Assembly (NCBI GenBank): GCA_038222915.1
Contig: JBBRHH010000162.1
Span: 1 to 11,023 of the forward strand
Length of the DNA stretch: 11,023 nt
Origin: JBBRHH01 sp038222915
GTDB taxonomy: Bacteria; Planctomycetota; Phycisphaerae; Tepidisphaerales; Tepidisphaeraceae
Reading direction: 5' to 3'
Below the pieces are notes generated by a model. That model searched no databases. It was not told where the DNA came from and saw only the letters and a list, made by a program, of their open reading frames with translations. Below are positions 1-6,649 of this stretch, one piece after another. Positions within the stretch are counted from its first letter, which is position 1, and each line of letters opens with the position of its first letter. A program made the translations under genes and the position numbers.

Positions 1-108
1 CGGGGCTGGATCAACCGGGGCTTTGGGTTCGGCGGCGCGGGTTGGGGTTGTGACGAGGAGGGTTGCGACGAGGGAGAGGAGAGATGCGGTGGTTTTGAGT
101 GGGGACAT
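1..108 (-). CDS. N-terminus of a secreted protein (partial, runs off left edge)
   Basis: The minus strand starts with ATG at 108-106 and is open without a stop to base 1, giving 36 visible residues. They form a clear Sec signal peptide: MSPLK at the start, a hydrophobic core at about residues 8-20 (LSLVATLLVT), then TPTRAA|EPKAP with a likely signal peptidase I site after residue 25 or 26. The mature part begins with a Pro/Ala-rich stretch. This junction resembles those of four other secreted proteins in the window (AAD-x-P). No Shine-Dalgarno is obvious upstream. The function cannot be told because the mature domain lies outside the window. It is also possible that this is a non-coding stretch, but the signal peptide pattern is strong. 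Confidence 0.7.
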   Translation of the reverse strand, partial: MSPLKTTASLLSLVATLLVTTPTRAAEPKAPVDPAP

Positions 109-236
109 GGATGGCCTCGCGGTTTTTGGATTTGGTCAAAGGCGGACGGGGGAACAATCGTCGATACGCGCGGGGGGTTGTTCGCGTTGCGGTGGAGGGA
201 CGAGGTTGGAAGTTGGTCGATCTTGAAAGCGGGTGG
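109..236. other. Intergenic gap between the left-edge gene and the Tat protein gene
   Basis: This gap of 128 bases separates two minus-strand genes. A loose inverted repeat GAACAA/TTGTTC with about 20 bases between the arms is present, but it is too short to call. I see no terminator with a T-run and no convincing promoter. Confidence 0.5.
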
Positions 237-1784
237 TCAGACTTTTAGGAGTTCGCGTGCTTCGAGGTAGCCTGGGGCTGGGCGGCCGAATTCACTTGCG
301 GTGACGCGGGCGAGGGCCGTGAGTTGACGCCAGCGGAAGGCGGCTCGGGTGGAGGCGAATTCTTCGGTGACAGTGCGGTAGAATTTTTCGGCGTGGAGGG
401 AGCCGTCTTCGCTGGTGGCGTATTTGAGCATCAAGTCGAAGACGGGGCGGGGGTCGTGGCCTTGTGCGCCGTATTGGTGGACGGTGGCGCAGGCGTAGGA
501 CTGGAGGTTGCCGCGGATGTGGCTGTCGAGCTGCTGGAGAAGCTTGGCAGGGTCGGTTTCCTTGATTTGATCTACTTTGTACTGGACCGGGAGGGGTTGC
601 CAATTGAGGAAGTCGCCGCCGCGCTGGACGCGGTCGCGGGCGACCTGGTAGGCGCCGAGGATGAGGCAGGCATAGGTGTTGCGGGTGTTGCTGACCCGGG
701 CGAGATTTCGCCAGGCGTTGGCGGAGTCGCAGGCGTGGACGCCGATGGAGTCGCCGTGGACGCTGCCCATGGGTTTATTGGGGGCCTCGGCGGCGGCGGT
801 GCGGCCGATGTCGCGGAGGAGAAGTTGGTTGGCGGCGAGGCAGATGGCCTGGCCGATGCAGTCGGGAGCAATGTGGTCGGCGAGGGCGGCGGCGGCGAGA
901 TCGGCGGCCTGCTCGGGCGTGGCCTTGAAGATGGACATGGACATTTCATCGATCCACTTGTCTTCGGCGAGGCGATCGCCGGGCGGTGTGGCGAGGAGGT
1001 GATGCTTGTCGAGCATTTTGGCGAGGATCGCGGTGGGGCCGTCGGTGCGGGGTTTGGCCCAGTCGGCGAGGCAATAGCGAACGCTCTGGCGAAGGAGGGT
1101 GTGGGCGTGTTCCTTGCCGATGAGGCCAAGCATGTCCCATGAGCGATAGGGGAGAACGGTGCGATGTACTTCGGTTTCGTCCTGGACGGCGTAGAGGGCG
1201 TCGTTGAGGGCTTCTTCAGGGGAGATGGCGGCGAGGGCGGCGAAAGTTTCCTCGGCGTTTTTCCGGTCCCCTTTTCGGACGAGTTCGCGGAGGGCTTCGC
1301 CGCCGTTGACGCCTTCGGGGATGGCGGCGGGGTTGACGTGGTGGAGGACTTCGCTGTTGGCGCCGCCGTGCTCGTGGATGCGCGCGGTGTTGCGATAGAG
1401 GACTTTGAGGACGGGAAGCGGCTGCTGTTGGGTTGGGAGTTCGTCGGCCATGTGCATGGCGGGGGCGAGGGCCATGACGGTGTGGAAGCCGACGTAGTCT
1501 TCGCCGCCGAAGGTGCGGGCGTTGGCGAGTGCGCCGGCGGCGAGAAGTTTTTTCAACTCGACGCCGGACTTGAGCTGGGCGACGAGGGTGGGCATGAGCT
1601 TGTCGATGGGGGTGTCCTGCATGAGGCCGACAAGGGATTCGAGGGGGCCGAACTTGAGGCGTGCAGGCGGGTCTTCGACCGGGGCGGCGATGCCGAGTTC
1701 CGAGGCCATGCCGATGCCGACGGTGGCGACGATCATTCCCTTGCCGATGTCCGCGAGAAATTCACGACGTGTGGTGGGTTGCAT
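237..1784 (-). CDS. Tat-exported histidine-rich helical protein of unknown function
   Basis: This 515-residue protein has a twin-arginine signal: TTRREFLAD at residues 4-12, then a hydrophobic stretch to about residue 33 and GIAA|PVED as the likely cleavage site. Tat export suggests it folds, possibly with a cofactor, before crossing the membrane. The body looks mostly alpha-helical and carries many histidines in short clusters: FHTVMALAPAMH (H101, H111), RIHEHGG (H137, H139), LHH (H148, H149), EVH and KEHAH (H207, H226, H228), SVHGDSIGVH (H343, H350) and TVHQYGAQGH (H436, H443). These could bind a metal, which is inference. The paired-histidine helical pattern faintly recalls questin-oxidase-like proteins (DUF4243), but I cannot confirm this. 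The start is supported by a GGAGGA Shine-Dalgarno at 1791-1796, 6 bases upstream. The gene lies 173 bases downstream of the SGNH esterase gene on the same strand and may have its own promoter. Confidence 0.85.
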   Translation of the reverse strand: MQPTTRREFLADIGKGMIVATVGIGMASELGIAAPVEDPPARLKFGPLESLVGLMQDTPIDKLMPTLVAQLKSGVELKKLLAAGALANARTFGGEDYVGFHTVMALAPAMHMADELPTQQQPLPVLKVLYRNTARIHEHGGANSEVLHHVNPAAIPEGVNGGEALRELVRKGDRKNAEETFAALAAISPEEALNDALYAVQDETEVHRTVLPYRSWDMLGLIGKEHAHTLLRQSVRYCLADWAKPRTDGPTAILAKMLDKHHLLATPPGDRLAEDKWIDEMSMSIFKATPEQAADLAAAALADHIAPDCIGQAICLAANQLLLRDIGRTAAAEAPNKPMGSVHGDSIGVHACDSANAWRNLARVSNTRNTYACLILGAYQVARDRVQRGGDFLNWQPLPVQYKVDQIKETDPAKLLQQLDSHIRGNLQSYACATVHQYGAQGHDPRPVFDLMLKYATSEDGSLHAEKFYRTVTEEFASTRAAFRWRQLTALARVTASEFGRPAPGYLEARELLKV

Positions 1785-1883
1785 GACGTATCCTCCGCGA
1801 GAATGCGATGCGCTGCGGGATCGTGAAGTGAAGGCAGCGCCGTGGACTGGGGCTTGTAGCGCCGAACGAATGCGTGAGACGAA

Positions 1884-1912
1884 ATGATCAGTCGGGGATG
1901 CGGGGGAGTCAA
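1884..1912 (-). promoter_or_regulatory. Candidate sigma70-type promoter for the Tat protein gene
   Basis: Read on the minus strand, TTGACT (1912-1907) is followed after 17 bases by GATCAT (1889-1884). The -35 box matches consensus at 5 of 6 positions and the -10 at 4 of 6. Transcription would start near 1877, giving a leader of roughly 90 bases before the ATG at 1784. This is weak evidence from pattern alone. Confidence 0.3.
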
Positions 1913-1957
1913 GGAAAATACGTTATGAAGACGAGCTGGGCGCGATTGTTCGACGCG

Positions 1958-3094
1958 TTACTTTCCGATGGACTTTTGGGTTTGGCTGGTGATGAGGGTG
2001 GCAAGGAGGGCATTGCCGTAGAGGGAGGGGTGGACGCCGTCGAGGGCTAGTTTTGTGGGGCGCTTTGCGTCGAAGCCGGATTTTAGCGGGGATGTGTCGA
2101 TGAGGTGGACTTTATCGTCGCCGGACTTGTTTCTGGCTGCAACGGCGGCGGCGACTTCTTCGGCGTGCCAGCCTAAGGGCGGGGTGATGCAGAAGATGGC
2201 GCTGTTGGGGGCGGCTTTGCGGACGGCGGTGAGCCAGGTGGTGTAGGCCTCGGTGATGTTGGAGGGTTTGTCGGAGTTTTCGAGGTAATCGTTGGTGCCC
2301 ATGGCGCAGAAGATGTAGTCGGGCTCAGGGAGGAGTTTTTCGTTGGTGATGCGGGAAGTGGCGGCGTCGTAGTGGTCCCAGGTTTGGGGGAGCGGGGGCA
2401 GGGCCATGCCTTGTTTGACCATGCCCTGGCCGCCGGTGCCGAGTTGGCCGTACTCGCAGTCGAGGGCGCTGGCGACGAGGGGGAACCAGGTGGCGCGGGC
2501 GTTGTTCATGAGGAGGTTGGAGTAGTAGGGGCAGAGGCCTTCGACGCAGACGCCTTCGGTGATGGAATCGCCGAAGGCGAGGGCGCGTCTTGCATGGGGT
2601 GTGGTCGGGAGGAGGGCGCCGTTGGGGTCGAGCTGGAGGCCGGCGACGCGGAGGTGGACGGTGGAGGCTTTCCAGCGGTCTGGGCCGAGATTGGCGGAGC
2701 GGAAGTGGAATTCGAGTTGGTGGGGTTTGGCGGGGTCGAGGGAATCGGCGAGGGGAAGGGGATAGATGTCAGAGGTTTTTGTGAGCTGGGTGGTTTTGTA
2801 GGGGCCGTTGTCTATGGAGAAATCGACGACGGGCATGGAAGCGGGTGGGCAGTTTTTGTTGGCGTCGCCGTCGATGAGGAGCTGGATGGATTTGGAGTTT
2901 TCGAAGTTGAGCTTGAGGTATGCGCCGGGCATGGTGGCTTCGATGCGGGCGGACTGGGCTTGGCCGGTGGGTTTCCAGACGTAGGGGGAGAGGGTGATTT
3001 TTGGATCGTCGATCGGGAAGGTTGTGGGTGGATCGGCGGCGCGGGTAGTGGAGACGAGGGCGAGAAGGAGGAGGGTGGTGGCGCGGAGGGTCAT
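1958..3094 (-). CDS. Secreted SGNH/GDSL-family esterase with N-terminal beta-rich domain
   Basis: The 378-residue protein begins with a signal peptide (hydrophobic core LLLLALVS, then TTRAADPP). Residues about 30-155 form a beta-rich domain (ITLSPYVW, AYLKLNFE, IQLLIDGD). The catalytic SGNH hydrolase domain follows: block I AFGDSITEG with nucleophile Ser177, block II GTGGQG with Gly219, block III MGTNDY with Asn268, and block V LALDGVHPS with Asp352 and His355. All four signature residues are present, so it should be an active lipase- or acetyl-esterase-type enzyme. A jelly-roll-like domain ahead of an SGNH domain is the layout of CE2 acetylxylan esterases, so deacylation of a polysaccharide outside the cytoplasm is a reasonable guess; the substrate is not visible. 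An in-frame extension to 3238 exists but would run through a hairpin and put the signal peptide internally, so ATG 3094 is preferred even though no good Shine-Dalgarno precedes it. Confidence 0.85.
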   Translation of the reverse strand: MTLRATTLLLLALVSTTRAADPPTTFPIDDPKITLSPYVWKPTGQAQSARIEATMPGAYLKLNFENSKSIQLLIDGDANKNCPPASMPVVDFSIDNGPYKTTQLTKTSDIYPLPLADSLDPAKPHQLEFHFRSANLGPDRWKASTVHLRVAGLQLDPNGALLPTTPHARRALAFGDSITEGVCVEGLCPYYSNLLMNNARATWFPLVASALDCEYGQLGTGGQGMVKQGMALPPLPQTWDHYDAATSRITNEKLLPEPDYIFCAMGTNDYLENSDKPSNITEAYTTWLTAVRKAAPNSAIFCITPPLGWHAEEVAAAVAARNKSGDDKVHLIDTSPLKSGFDAKRPTKLALDGVHPSLYGNALLATLITSQTQKSIGK

Positions 3095-3101
3095 GAAATG
3101 A

Positions 3102-3143
3102 ATATGGCGCGGCCATGGATGGGTTGTCCATGCCGCGCCATAT
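3102..3143 (-). terminator. Strong hairpin, likely intrinsic terminator or attenuator
   Basis: ATATGGCGCGGC (3102-3113) pairs perfectly with its complement at 3132-3143. After one bulged C (3114) the stem continues with 5 more pairs (3115-3119 with 3127-3131), closing a short loop. On the minus strand it follows the stop of the Gly-rich gene by about 27 bases and is trailed by the T-rich ATTCATTT, so it may end that transcript. On the plus strand it is trailed by GATTTTT. It sits 8 bases ahead of the SGNH esterase start, so it could also affect expression of that gene. Confidence 0.6.
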
Positions 3144-3170
3144 GATTTTTCGTAGATCGCGATTGGCGAA

Positions 3171-3647
3171 TTACCGGCGGGGGCGTTGTTGGGGGCCGCC
3201 CTGGCCGCCGCCGTTTCCGCCTTGACCGCCTTGGCCACCCTGACCGCCGTTGTGTGGGCCGCCCTGGCCGCCGGGCTGACCTTGTCCGCCTTGGCCGCCG
3301 CCGGGGGGGCCGTTCTGGTCGCGCTGGGGTGGGCGGGTTTCCATGAGGGTTTTCATTTGGTCGGCCGAGAGGATGGTGGCGAGTTTGTCGGCTACGCCTT
3401 TTTCAAGGTCGCCGATTTGTTTCTTTTGATCGTCGGTGAGGTTGAGTTTTCCGACGACGAACGGGGGGATGACGTGGACGCCGGGAGGAGGTGGGCCGCC
3501 CGCACCGCCGGGGGGAGGGCCGCCCTGGCCGCCGTCCTGGCGCGGGGGCGGCGGGCCGTCGGGAGCGTCGGCAGCCATGGCGCGGCCGAGGAGGGTGAGG
3601 CCGCCGAGAACGGCCATTAAGAGGAAGAACATTGAGAAACGTTTCAT
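3171..3647 (-). CDS. Secreted Gly/Pro-rich protein with LTxxQ (Spy/CpxP-like) core
   Basis: The 158-residue protein has a Sec signal peptide (MKRFSMFFLLMAVLGGLTLL, cleavage near AMA|ADAP). The mature protein has three parts. Residues 28-60 are Pro/Gly-rich. Residues about 65-103 form a charged helical segment, KLNLTDDQKKQIGDLEKG then ILSADQMKTLM, with two LTxxQ-like motifs (LTDDQ, LSADQ) as in Spy/CpxP periplasmic proteins. Residues 112-158 are a low-complexity Gly-Gln tail (GGQGGQGG) ending in basic QQRPRR. The Spy/CpxP family includes chaperones and stress sensors, but short LTxxQ proteins of this kind in planctomycetes have no settled role, so no function is assigned. A good Shine-Dalgarno AAGGAG (3653-3658) lies 5 bases ahead of the ATG. 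Confidence 0.8.
   Translation of the reverse strand: MKRFSMFFLLMAVLGGLTLLGRAMAADAPDGPPPPRQDGGQGGPPPGGAGGPPPPGVHVIPPFVVGKLNLTDDQKKQIGDLEKGVADKLATILSADQMKTLMETRPPQRDQNGPPGGGQGGQGQPGGQGGPHNGGQGGQGGQGGNGGGQGGPQQRPRR
3180..3314 (-). repeat. Short-period Gly-Gln coding repeat
   Basis: This stretch encodes repeated GGQGG/GGNGG units through degenerate 9-base units of the type CCGCCTTGG on the plus strand. The repeat is imperfect and lies inside the Gly-rich gene, so its copy number could vary by slippage between strains. Confidence 0.6.
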
Positions 3648-3685
3648 AGGGGCTCCTTGCCGCTCTGGGCGGGTTAATGGGGTGA

Positions 3686-3691
3686 GTTATA
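3686..3691 (-). promoter_or_regulatory. Candidate -10 box upstream of the Gly-rich gene
   Basis: TATAAC reads on the minus strand at 3691-3686, which would place the transcript start near 3679 and give a leader of about 30 bases carrying the AAGGAG site. No good -35 box stands at the right distance, so the call is weak. Confidence 0.3.
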
Positions 3692-3713
3692 GCCGATGAA
3701 CCTGAAGGCAACA

Positions 3714-4019
3714 TTAAGGCGGGAGCGGTTGACTCGCCTTGCGAGCGCGGACAATGCCGTAGATGAGGCCGGGGATGAAGCCGGCCCAGGGGCTCATCAT
3801 CACCAGGGCGAACTGGGACCAGGCGCGGGACTCGTTGCTGTCGTGGCTTGGAGAAAGCGAGTCGTATACGAAAAATACGCCCCAGGTGAGGATGAGGGCA
3901 ATGAGTGATCCGAGGAATGCCCAGCCGATGATGCGGCCGACGGTGCGAAGGCGGCTGCGCGTCGTTGGCTGCGCATTTGGCGCGTAGGGCAGGACAACGG
4001 TCGGCGAATCCTCTTTCAT
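3714..4019 (-). CDS. Small two-transmembrane-segment protein
   Basis: The 101-residue protein starts with a polar N-terminus (MKEDSPTVVLPYAPNAQPTT) followed by basic RSRLR, then a hydrophobic segment at about residues 29-52 (IIGWAFLGSLIALILTWG). A Ser/Asp-rich loop follows, then a second hydrophobic segment at about 69-91 (FALVMMSPWAGFIPGLIYG) and a basic tail RARK. It is likely an inner-membrane protein. I do not recognise the family. A second possible start lies four codons upstream at 4031 (MGHSMKED); neither start has a clear Shine-Dalgarno. The reading frame stays open further upstream to 4457, but that part is antisense-frame noise over the DUF1579 gene. It begins only about 35 bases after that gene's stop on the same strand, so the two are probably co-transcribed. 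Confidence 0.7.
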   Translation of the reverse strand: MKEDSPTVVLPYAPNAQPTTRSRLRTVGRIIGWAFLGSLIALILTWGVFFVYDSLSPSHDSNESRAWSQFALVMMSPWAGFIPGLIYGIVRARKASQPLPP

Positions 4020-4054
4020 AGAGTGGCCCATTCCCGCGTTTGGGGCGCGGTTGT

Positions 4055-4600
4055 TCACTTCGTGCGTTTGAGTTTGCCGGTGCCGTCGAAGTAGACCTTG
4101 TTGGCGGTGTCGGACACCTTTGAGGTCCATTCCTGCGTGTCCTTGTCTGGAAAATGAACCGTCGATGCTTGCGTGAGGCCGCCGCCCAGTTCCGTTAGAA
4201 GTGTGAAGGTCTGGGTCGCGTCGTTCCAGTCGCCGTGCATTTCCAGGGCAGTCCCATACGAATCGAAGAACCAGAGGCGATACTGCTTTTTCAAGGCGTC
4301 GTAGCCGAAGATGGTTCGGCTTTCCGAGCCATCGGAGCTCTTGCCGGTTTCTTCGACGATCCGTTTGTTGAGGGCCCACTTGCGAAGGGCGGTGCCAGTG
4401 GTTTTCAAGTTTTGCGGTTTGCTGTCGAGCACGAGGACGGTGGATTCGGTTGTCCACTCGCCGACGAACTTGTCGAGGACGGCCAGCTCCGGCGGATTGG
4501 GTGGGGCGTCGGCCGCCCGCAGCGGCTGGATCGGGAGCAGGGCCGACAGGGTGATGAGCAGAGGATAGAGCCGTCCGAAATGTGCCGGTGTTTTGGACAT
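4055..4600 (-). CDS. Secreted DUF1579-family lipocalin-like protein
   Basis: The 181-residue protein has a Sec signal peptide (LYPLLITLSALLPIQPLRAA, cleavage near RAA|DAPP). The mature part opens with VLDKFVGEWTTES at residues 41-53, the typical first strand of DUF1579 and related beta-barrel proteins, in which a short segment ending in G-x-W starts the barrel. Later come IFGYDALKKQYRLWFFDSYG at residues 97-116, which matches the family's 'YD...K.Y...W.DS.G' pattern, and a chain of alternating strands. Family members are putative small-ligand or structural barrels without an agreed reaction. The start at 4600 is chosen over the upstream ATG (4672) because it begins a proper signal peptide and has GGAGAA 4 bases upstream. 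It probably leads a two-gene transcript with the small membrane protein. Confidence 0.8.
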   Translation of the reverse strand: MSKTPAHFGRLYPLLITLSALLPIQPLRAADAPPNPPELAVLDKFVGEWTTESTVLVLDSKPQNLKTTGTALRKWALNKRIVEETGKSSDGSESRTIFGYDALKKQYRLWFFDSYGTALEMHGDWNDATQTFTLLTELGGGLTQASTVHFPDKDTQEWTSKVSDTANKVYFDGTGKLKRTK

Positions 4601-4603
4601 GAA

Positions 4604-4609
4604 TTCTCC
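4604..4609 (-). promoter_or_regulatory. Shine-Dalgarno that fixes the DUF1579 gene start
   Basis: GGAGAA on the minus strand lies 4-5 bases before ATG 4600 and rules in this start over the longer reading frame from 4672, whose first 24 residues are arginine-rich and would precede the signal peptide. Confidence 0.65.
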
Positions 4610-4782
4610 GTGACGTGAAAAGATATGCAAAGTAGCGATCAACTCGGCCTTGGGCAGTCTACGACGTCGCAACTTTATTTAGAAGGATTTTTGCGGTTTC
4701 TACTGAGATCGGAAGGGGGAAATCCCGACGGCATCGTCCCGGCGTTGCCTGAGATAACATCGCCACGCTTTGTGGAAATCTT

Positions 4783-5007
4783 TTGATCAGTGCTACCCGT
4801 GGTCAAGCGGCACAAGTTCGTTGGATTGCTTCGGAGATCGATCGTCTTCCGAGGGGTACGTACATGACGGCGGGGCAGATGCTGGCGGGGCTGCCGGTGG
4901 AAGCGCCGGGGGAAGTGTGGATGGCTTTTGCTTCGCTGCCGATTGCGCCTTGTGCGCTGAGTGCGTTTCTTCGCAAGTATGCGGACGTACTGGATGAAGA
5001 AGCGTAG
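4783..5007 (+). CDS. Possible small protein upstream of cysS
   Basis: A reading frame from TTG 4783 gives 74 residues. Its second half reads like normal protein (MTAGQMLAGLPVEAPGEVWM, then FLRKYADVLDEEA). An alternative start at ATG 4864 would give 47 residues and has a good GAGGGG site (4851-4856) 7 bases upstream. Third-position G/C use over 4864-5007 is like that of cysS. I recognise no family; the C-terminus looks helical and acidic. It ends 71 bases before cysS on the same strand, so it could be a leader gene of a cysS transcript or a remnant of a longer gene. If it is not real, 4601-5078 is a 478-base gap without another gene that I can see. Confidence 0.4.
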   Translation: MISATRGQAAQVRWIASEIDRLPRGTYMTAGQMLAGLPVEAPGEVWMAFASLPIAPCALSAFLRKYADVLDEEA

Positions 5008-5078
5008 CCGGGTAAGTGGCGCCGCGCCGGTGGGATTTCTGGACAAATGAGGAGCCCCGCCGCACACTAGCGCGTTCT

Positions 5079-6587
5079 ATGAGCCTTCGCGTTTATAACT
5101 CGCTTACACGTCAGAAAGAATTGTTTGAACCTGTGCGGCCGGGGAAGGTCGGCATCTATCTTTGCGGGCCCACTGTTTACAAAGCACCGCATATTGGCCA
5201 CATGGTCGGGCCGGTTATTTTTGATGCGATCAAGCGTTACCTGCAGTTCAAAGGGTTTGAGGTGACCTGGATCGTCAACATCACGGATGTGGAAGACAAG
5301 CTGATTGACGCAGCCACGAAGCTGGGCTCGACGGTACAAGCGCTGGCGGACAAGTACACCAAGGAATATCTCGACTGCCTGACGATGATCGGGATCGACA
5401 CGATCGACAAGTTTCCCAAGGCGTCGGATCACATCACGGAGATCATCGATCTGTGCAAGACGCTGATCGAGCGCGGGCACGCGTACGCGGCCGAGGGGAA
5501 TGTCTATTTTGATGTGACATCGGACGCGGACTACGGAAAGCTTTCGCACCGGAAGGTGGAGGAGCAGGAGGCCGGTCTGCGCGAGGTGGAGGCGGCGGGG
5601 AAGAAGAATCCTGCCGATTTTGCATTGTGGAAGGCGGCGAAGCCGGGCGAGCCGCTGTGGGAATCGCCGTGGGGCGCGGGGAGGCCGGGCTGGCATATTG
5701 AGTGCTCGGCGATGGCGATGAAATATCTGGGCCAGACGTTCGATTTTCACGGCGGCGGGTTGGACCTGATGTTCCCGCACCATGAAAACGAACTGGCGCA
5801 ATCGGAGTCGGCGACGGGAGTGACGTTTGCAAAATTCTGGCTGCACAATGGACTGACGCGGTTGCGCACGAAGCTTCCCAGCGGGGAGTGGAAGGACGAA
5901 AAACAGAGCGGCAGCCTGGGGAATGTCGTCCCGGCGCGGCAGTTTGTGGAGACGCATGGGGCGGATCTTTTGCGATATCTGCTGCTGAGCACGCACTACC
6001 GCAGCCCGATTGATTTTCGGGATGAGGTGGTGGCGGCGGCGCGCAAGGGGCTTTCAACATTTGGGCGGCTGTTCGAGCGGGTGGAGCGGATTACCGGCGA
6101 GGCGGTCTCGGAGGCGGCGCAGGATGTGGATCCGCTGGCGTCGGCGCTGCTGGAGTCGGACCTGGCGCACTTCATCCGGGCGGTGCTGGCGTTCAAGATG
6201 AAGTTTCTGGAGATGATGGACGACGACTTCAATACGGCCGGGGCGATCGCGGTGCTGCATGAATTGGCCGGGGAGATCAATAGTTTTCTTGAGCAGAACA
6301 ATGTGGAGCGGGACAAGGTGGCGGACATGGTGCGGGCGGCGGCGGCCGCGACGGTGACGGTGAAGAAATTGGGCGGGGTGCTGGGGCTGTTCCGCAAGGA
6401 GGCGGCGAAGGCCGAGCATAAGGATACGGCGCTGTTGGATGGGGTGGTGAATTTGAATATTGCGCTGCGGAACGAGGCGCGGGCGGCGAAGGATTATGCG
6501 CTGGCGGATCGGATCCGGAAGGGGTTGGCGGAGGTGGGGATTGCGCTGGAGGATCGGGCGGAGGAGACGATCTGGCGGCGGGAGTAG
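5079..6587 (+). CDS. cysS: Cysteinyl-tRNA synthetase
   Basis: The enzyme charges tRNA-Cys with cysteine in the cytoplasm using ATP. The 502-residue protein has the class I features: YLCGPTVYKAPHIGH with Cys29 and the HIGH motif at 38-41, VNITDVEDKLI, GRPGWHIECSAM with Cys209, and GGGLDLMFPHHENELAQSES with His234 and Glu238. Cys29, Cys209, His234 and Glu238 are the expected zinc ligands (28/209/234/238 in the E. coli enzyme). The KMSKS loop is unusual: it reads EKQSGSLGN (KQSGS at 275-279), with about nine extra residues before it (LRTKLPSGEWKD). The helical DALR-type tRNA-binding region follows (DDDFNTAGAIAVLHELAGEI). ATG 5079 is preferred over an in-frame GTG at 5016 because MSLRVYNSLTRQKE is the usual family N-terminus. 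No clear Shine-Dalgarno is seen. Confidence 0.95.
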   Translation: MSLRVYNSLTRQKELFEPVRPGKVGIYLCGPTVYKAPHIGHMVGPVIFDAIKRYLQFKGFEVTWIVNITDVEDKLIDAATKLGSTVQALADKYTKEYLDCLTMIGIDTIDKFPKASDHITEIIDLCKTLIERGHAYAAEGNVYFDVTSDADYGKLSHRKVEEQEAGLREVEAAGKKNPADFALWKAAKPGEPLWESPWGAGRPGWHIECSAMAMKYLGQTFDFHGGGLDLMFPHHENELAQSESATGVTFAKFWLHNGLTRLRTKLPSGEWKDEKQSGSLGNVVPARQFVETHGADLLRYLLLSTHYRSPIDFRDEVVAAARKGLSTFGRLFERVERITGEAVSEAAQDVDPLASALLESDLAHFIRAVLAFKMKFLEMMDDDFNTAGAIAVLHELAGEINSFLEQNNVERDKVADMVRAAAAATVTVKKLGGVLGLFRKEAAKAEHKDTALLDGVVNLNIALRNEARAAKDYALADRIRKGLAEVGIALEDRAEETIWRRE

Positions 6588-6602
6588 TTCGAAGGGCACA
6601 CC

Positions 6603-6623
6603 GGGTGTCAGTATTTGACACCC
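6603..6623. promoter_or_regulatory. Inverted-repeat operator candidate upstream of parD
   Basis: GGGTGTCA (6603-6610) and TGACACCC (6616-6623) form a perfect 8-base inverted repeat around a 5-base spacer. The right arm contains five bases of the TTGACA -35 box of the ParDE promoter. Ribbon-helix-helix antitoxins of the ParD type commonly bind such palindromes to repress their own operon. It also lies 15 bases after the cysS stop, but the lack of a T-run argues against an intrinsic terminator. Confidence 0.6.
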
Positions 6624-6643
6624 TCGGGAAGTTGGGCAATAAT
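6615..6643 (+). promoter_or_regulatory. Near-consensus sigma70 promoter of the ParDE operon
   Basis: TTGACA (6615-6620, perfect) is followed by exactly 17 bases and then AATAAT (6638-6643, 5 of 6). The predicted start of transcription, 6-8 bases on, coincides with the A of the parD ATG at 6650. With no Shine-Dalgarno between, this predicts a leaderless mRNA. Confidence 0.7.
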
Positions 6644-6649
6644 AGTTTT

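Noticed and set aside
324..1142. Long plus-strand open frame of 272 residues
   Set aside because: It is antisense to the Tat protein gene and has the Gly/Ala/Val/Glu bias of a shadow frame in GC-rich DNA, with no domain.
2372..3145. Plus-strand open frame of 257 residues
   Set aside because: It is antisense to the SGNH esterase and has the same low-information composition.
3095..3238. 48-residue N-terminal extension of the SGNH esterase
   Set aside because: It would place the signal peptide internally and run through the hairpin and the end of the Gly-rich gene.
4032..4457. N-terminal extension of the two-TM protein to 4457
   Set aside because: It overlaps the DUF1579 gene in another frame and reads as Arg/His/Gln-rich noise.
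5067..5996. Minus-strand open frame of 309 residues
   Set aside because: It is antisense to cysS and Arg/Pro/Leu-rich without a recognisable motif.
6603..6623. Inverted repeat as a terminator for cysS
   Set aside because: The stem is only 8 pairs and no T-run follows; overlap with a perfect -35 box fits an operator better.
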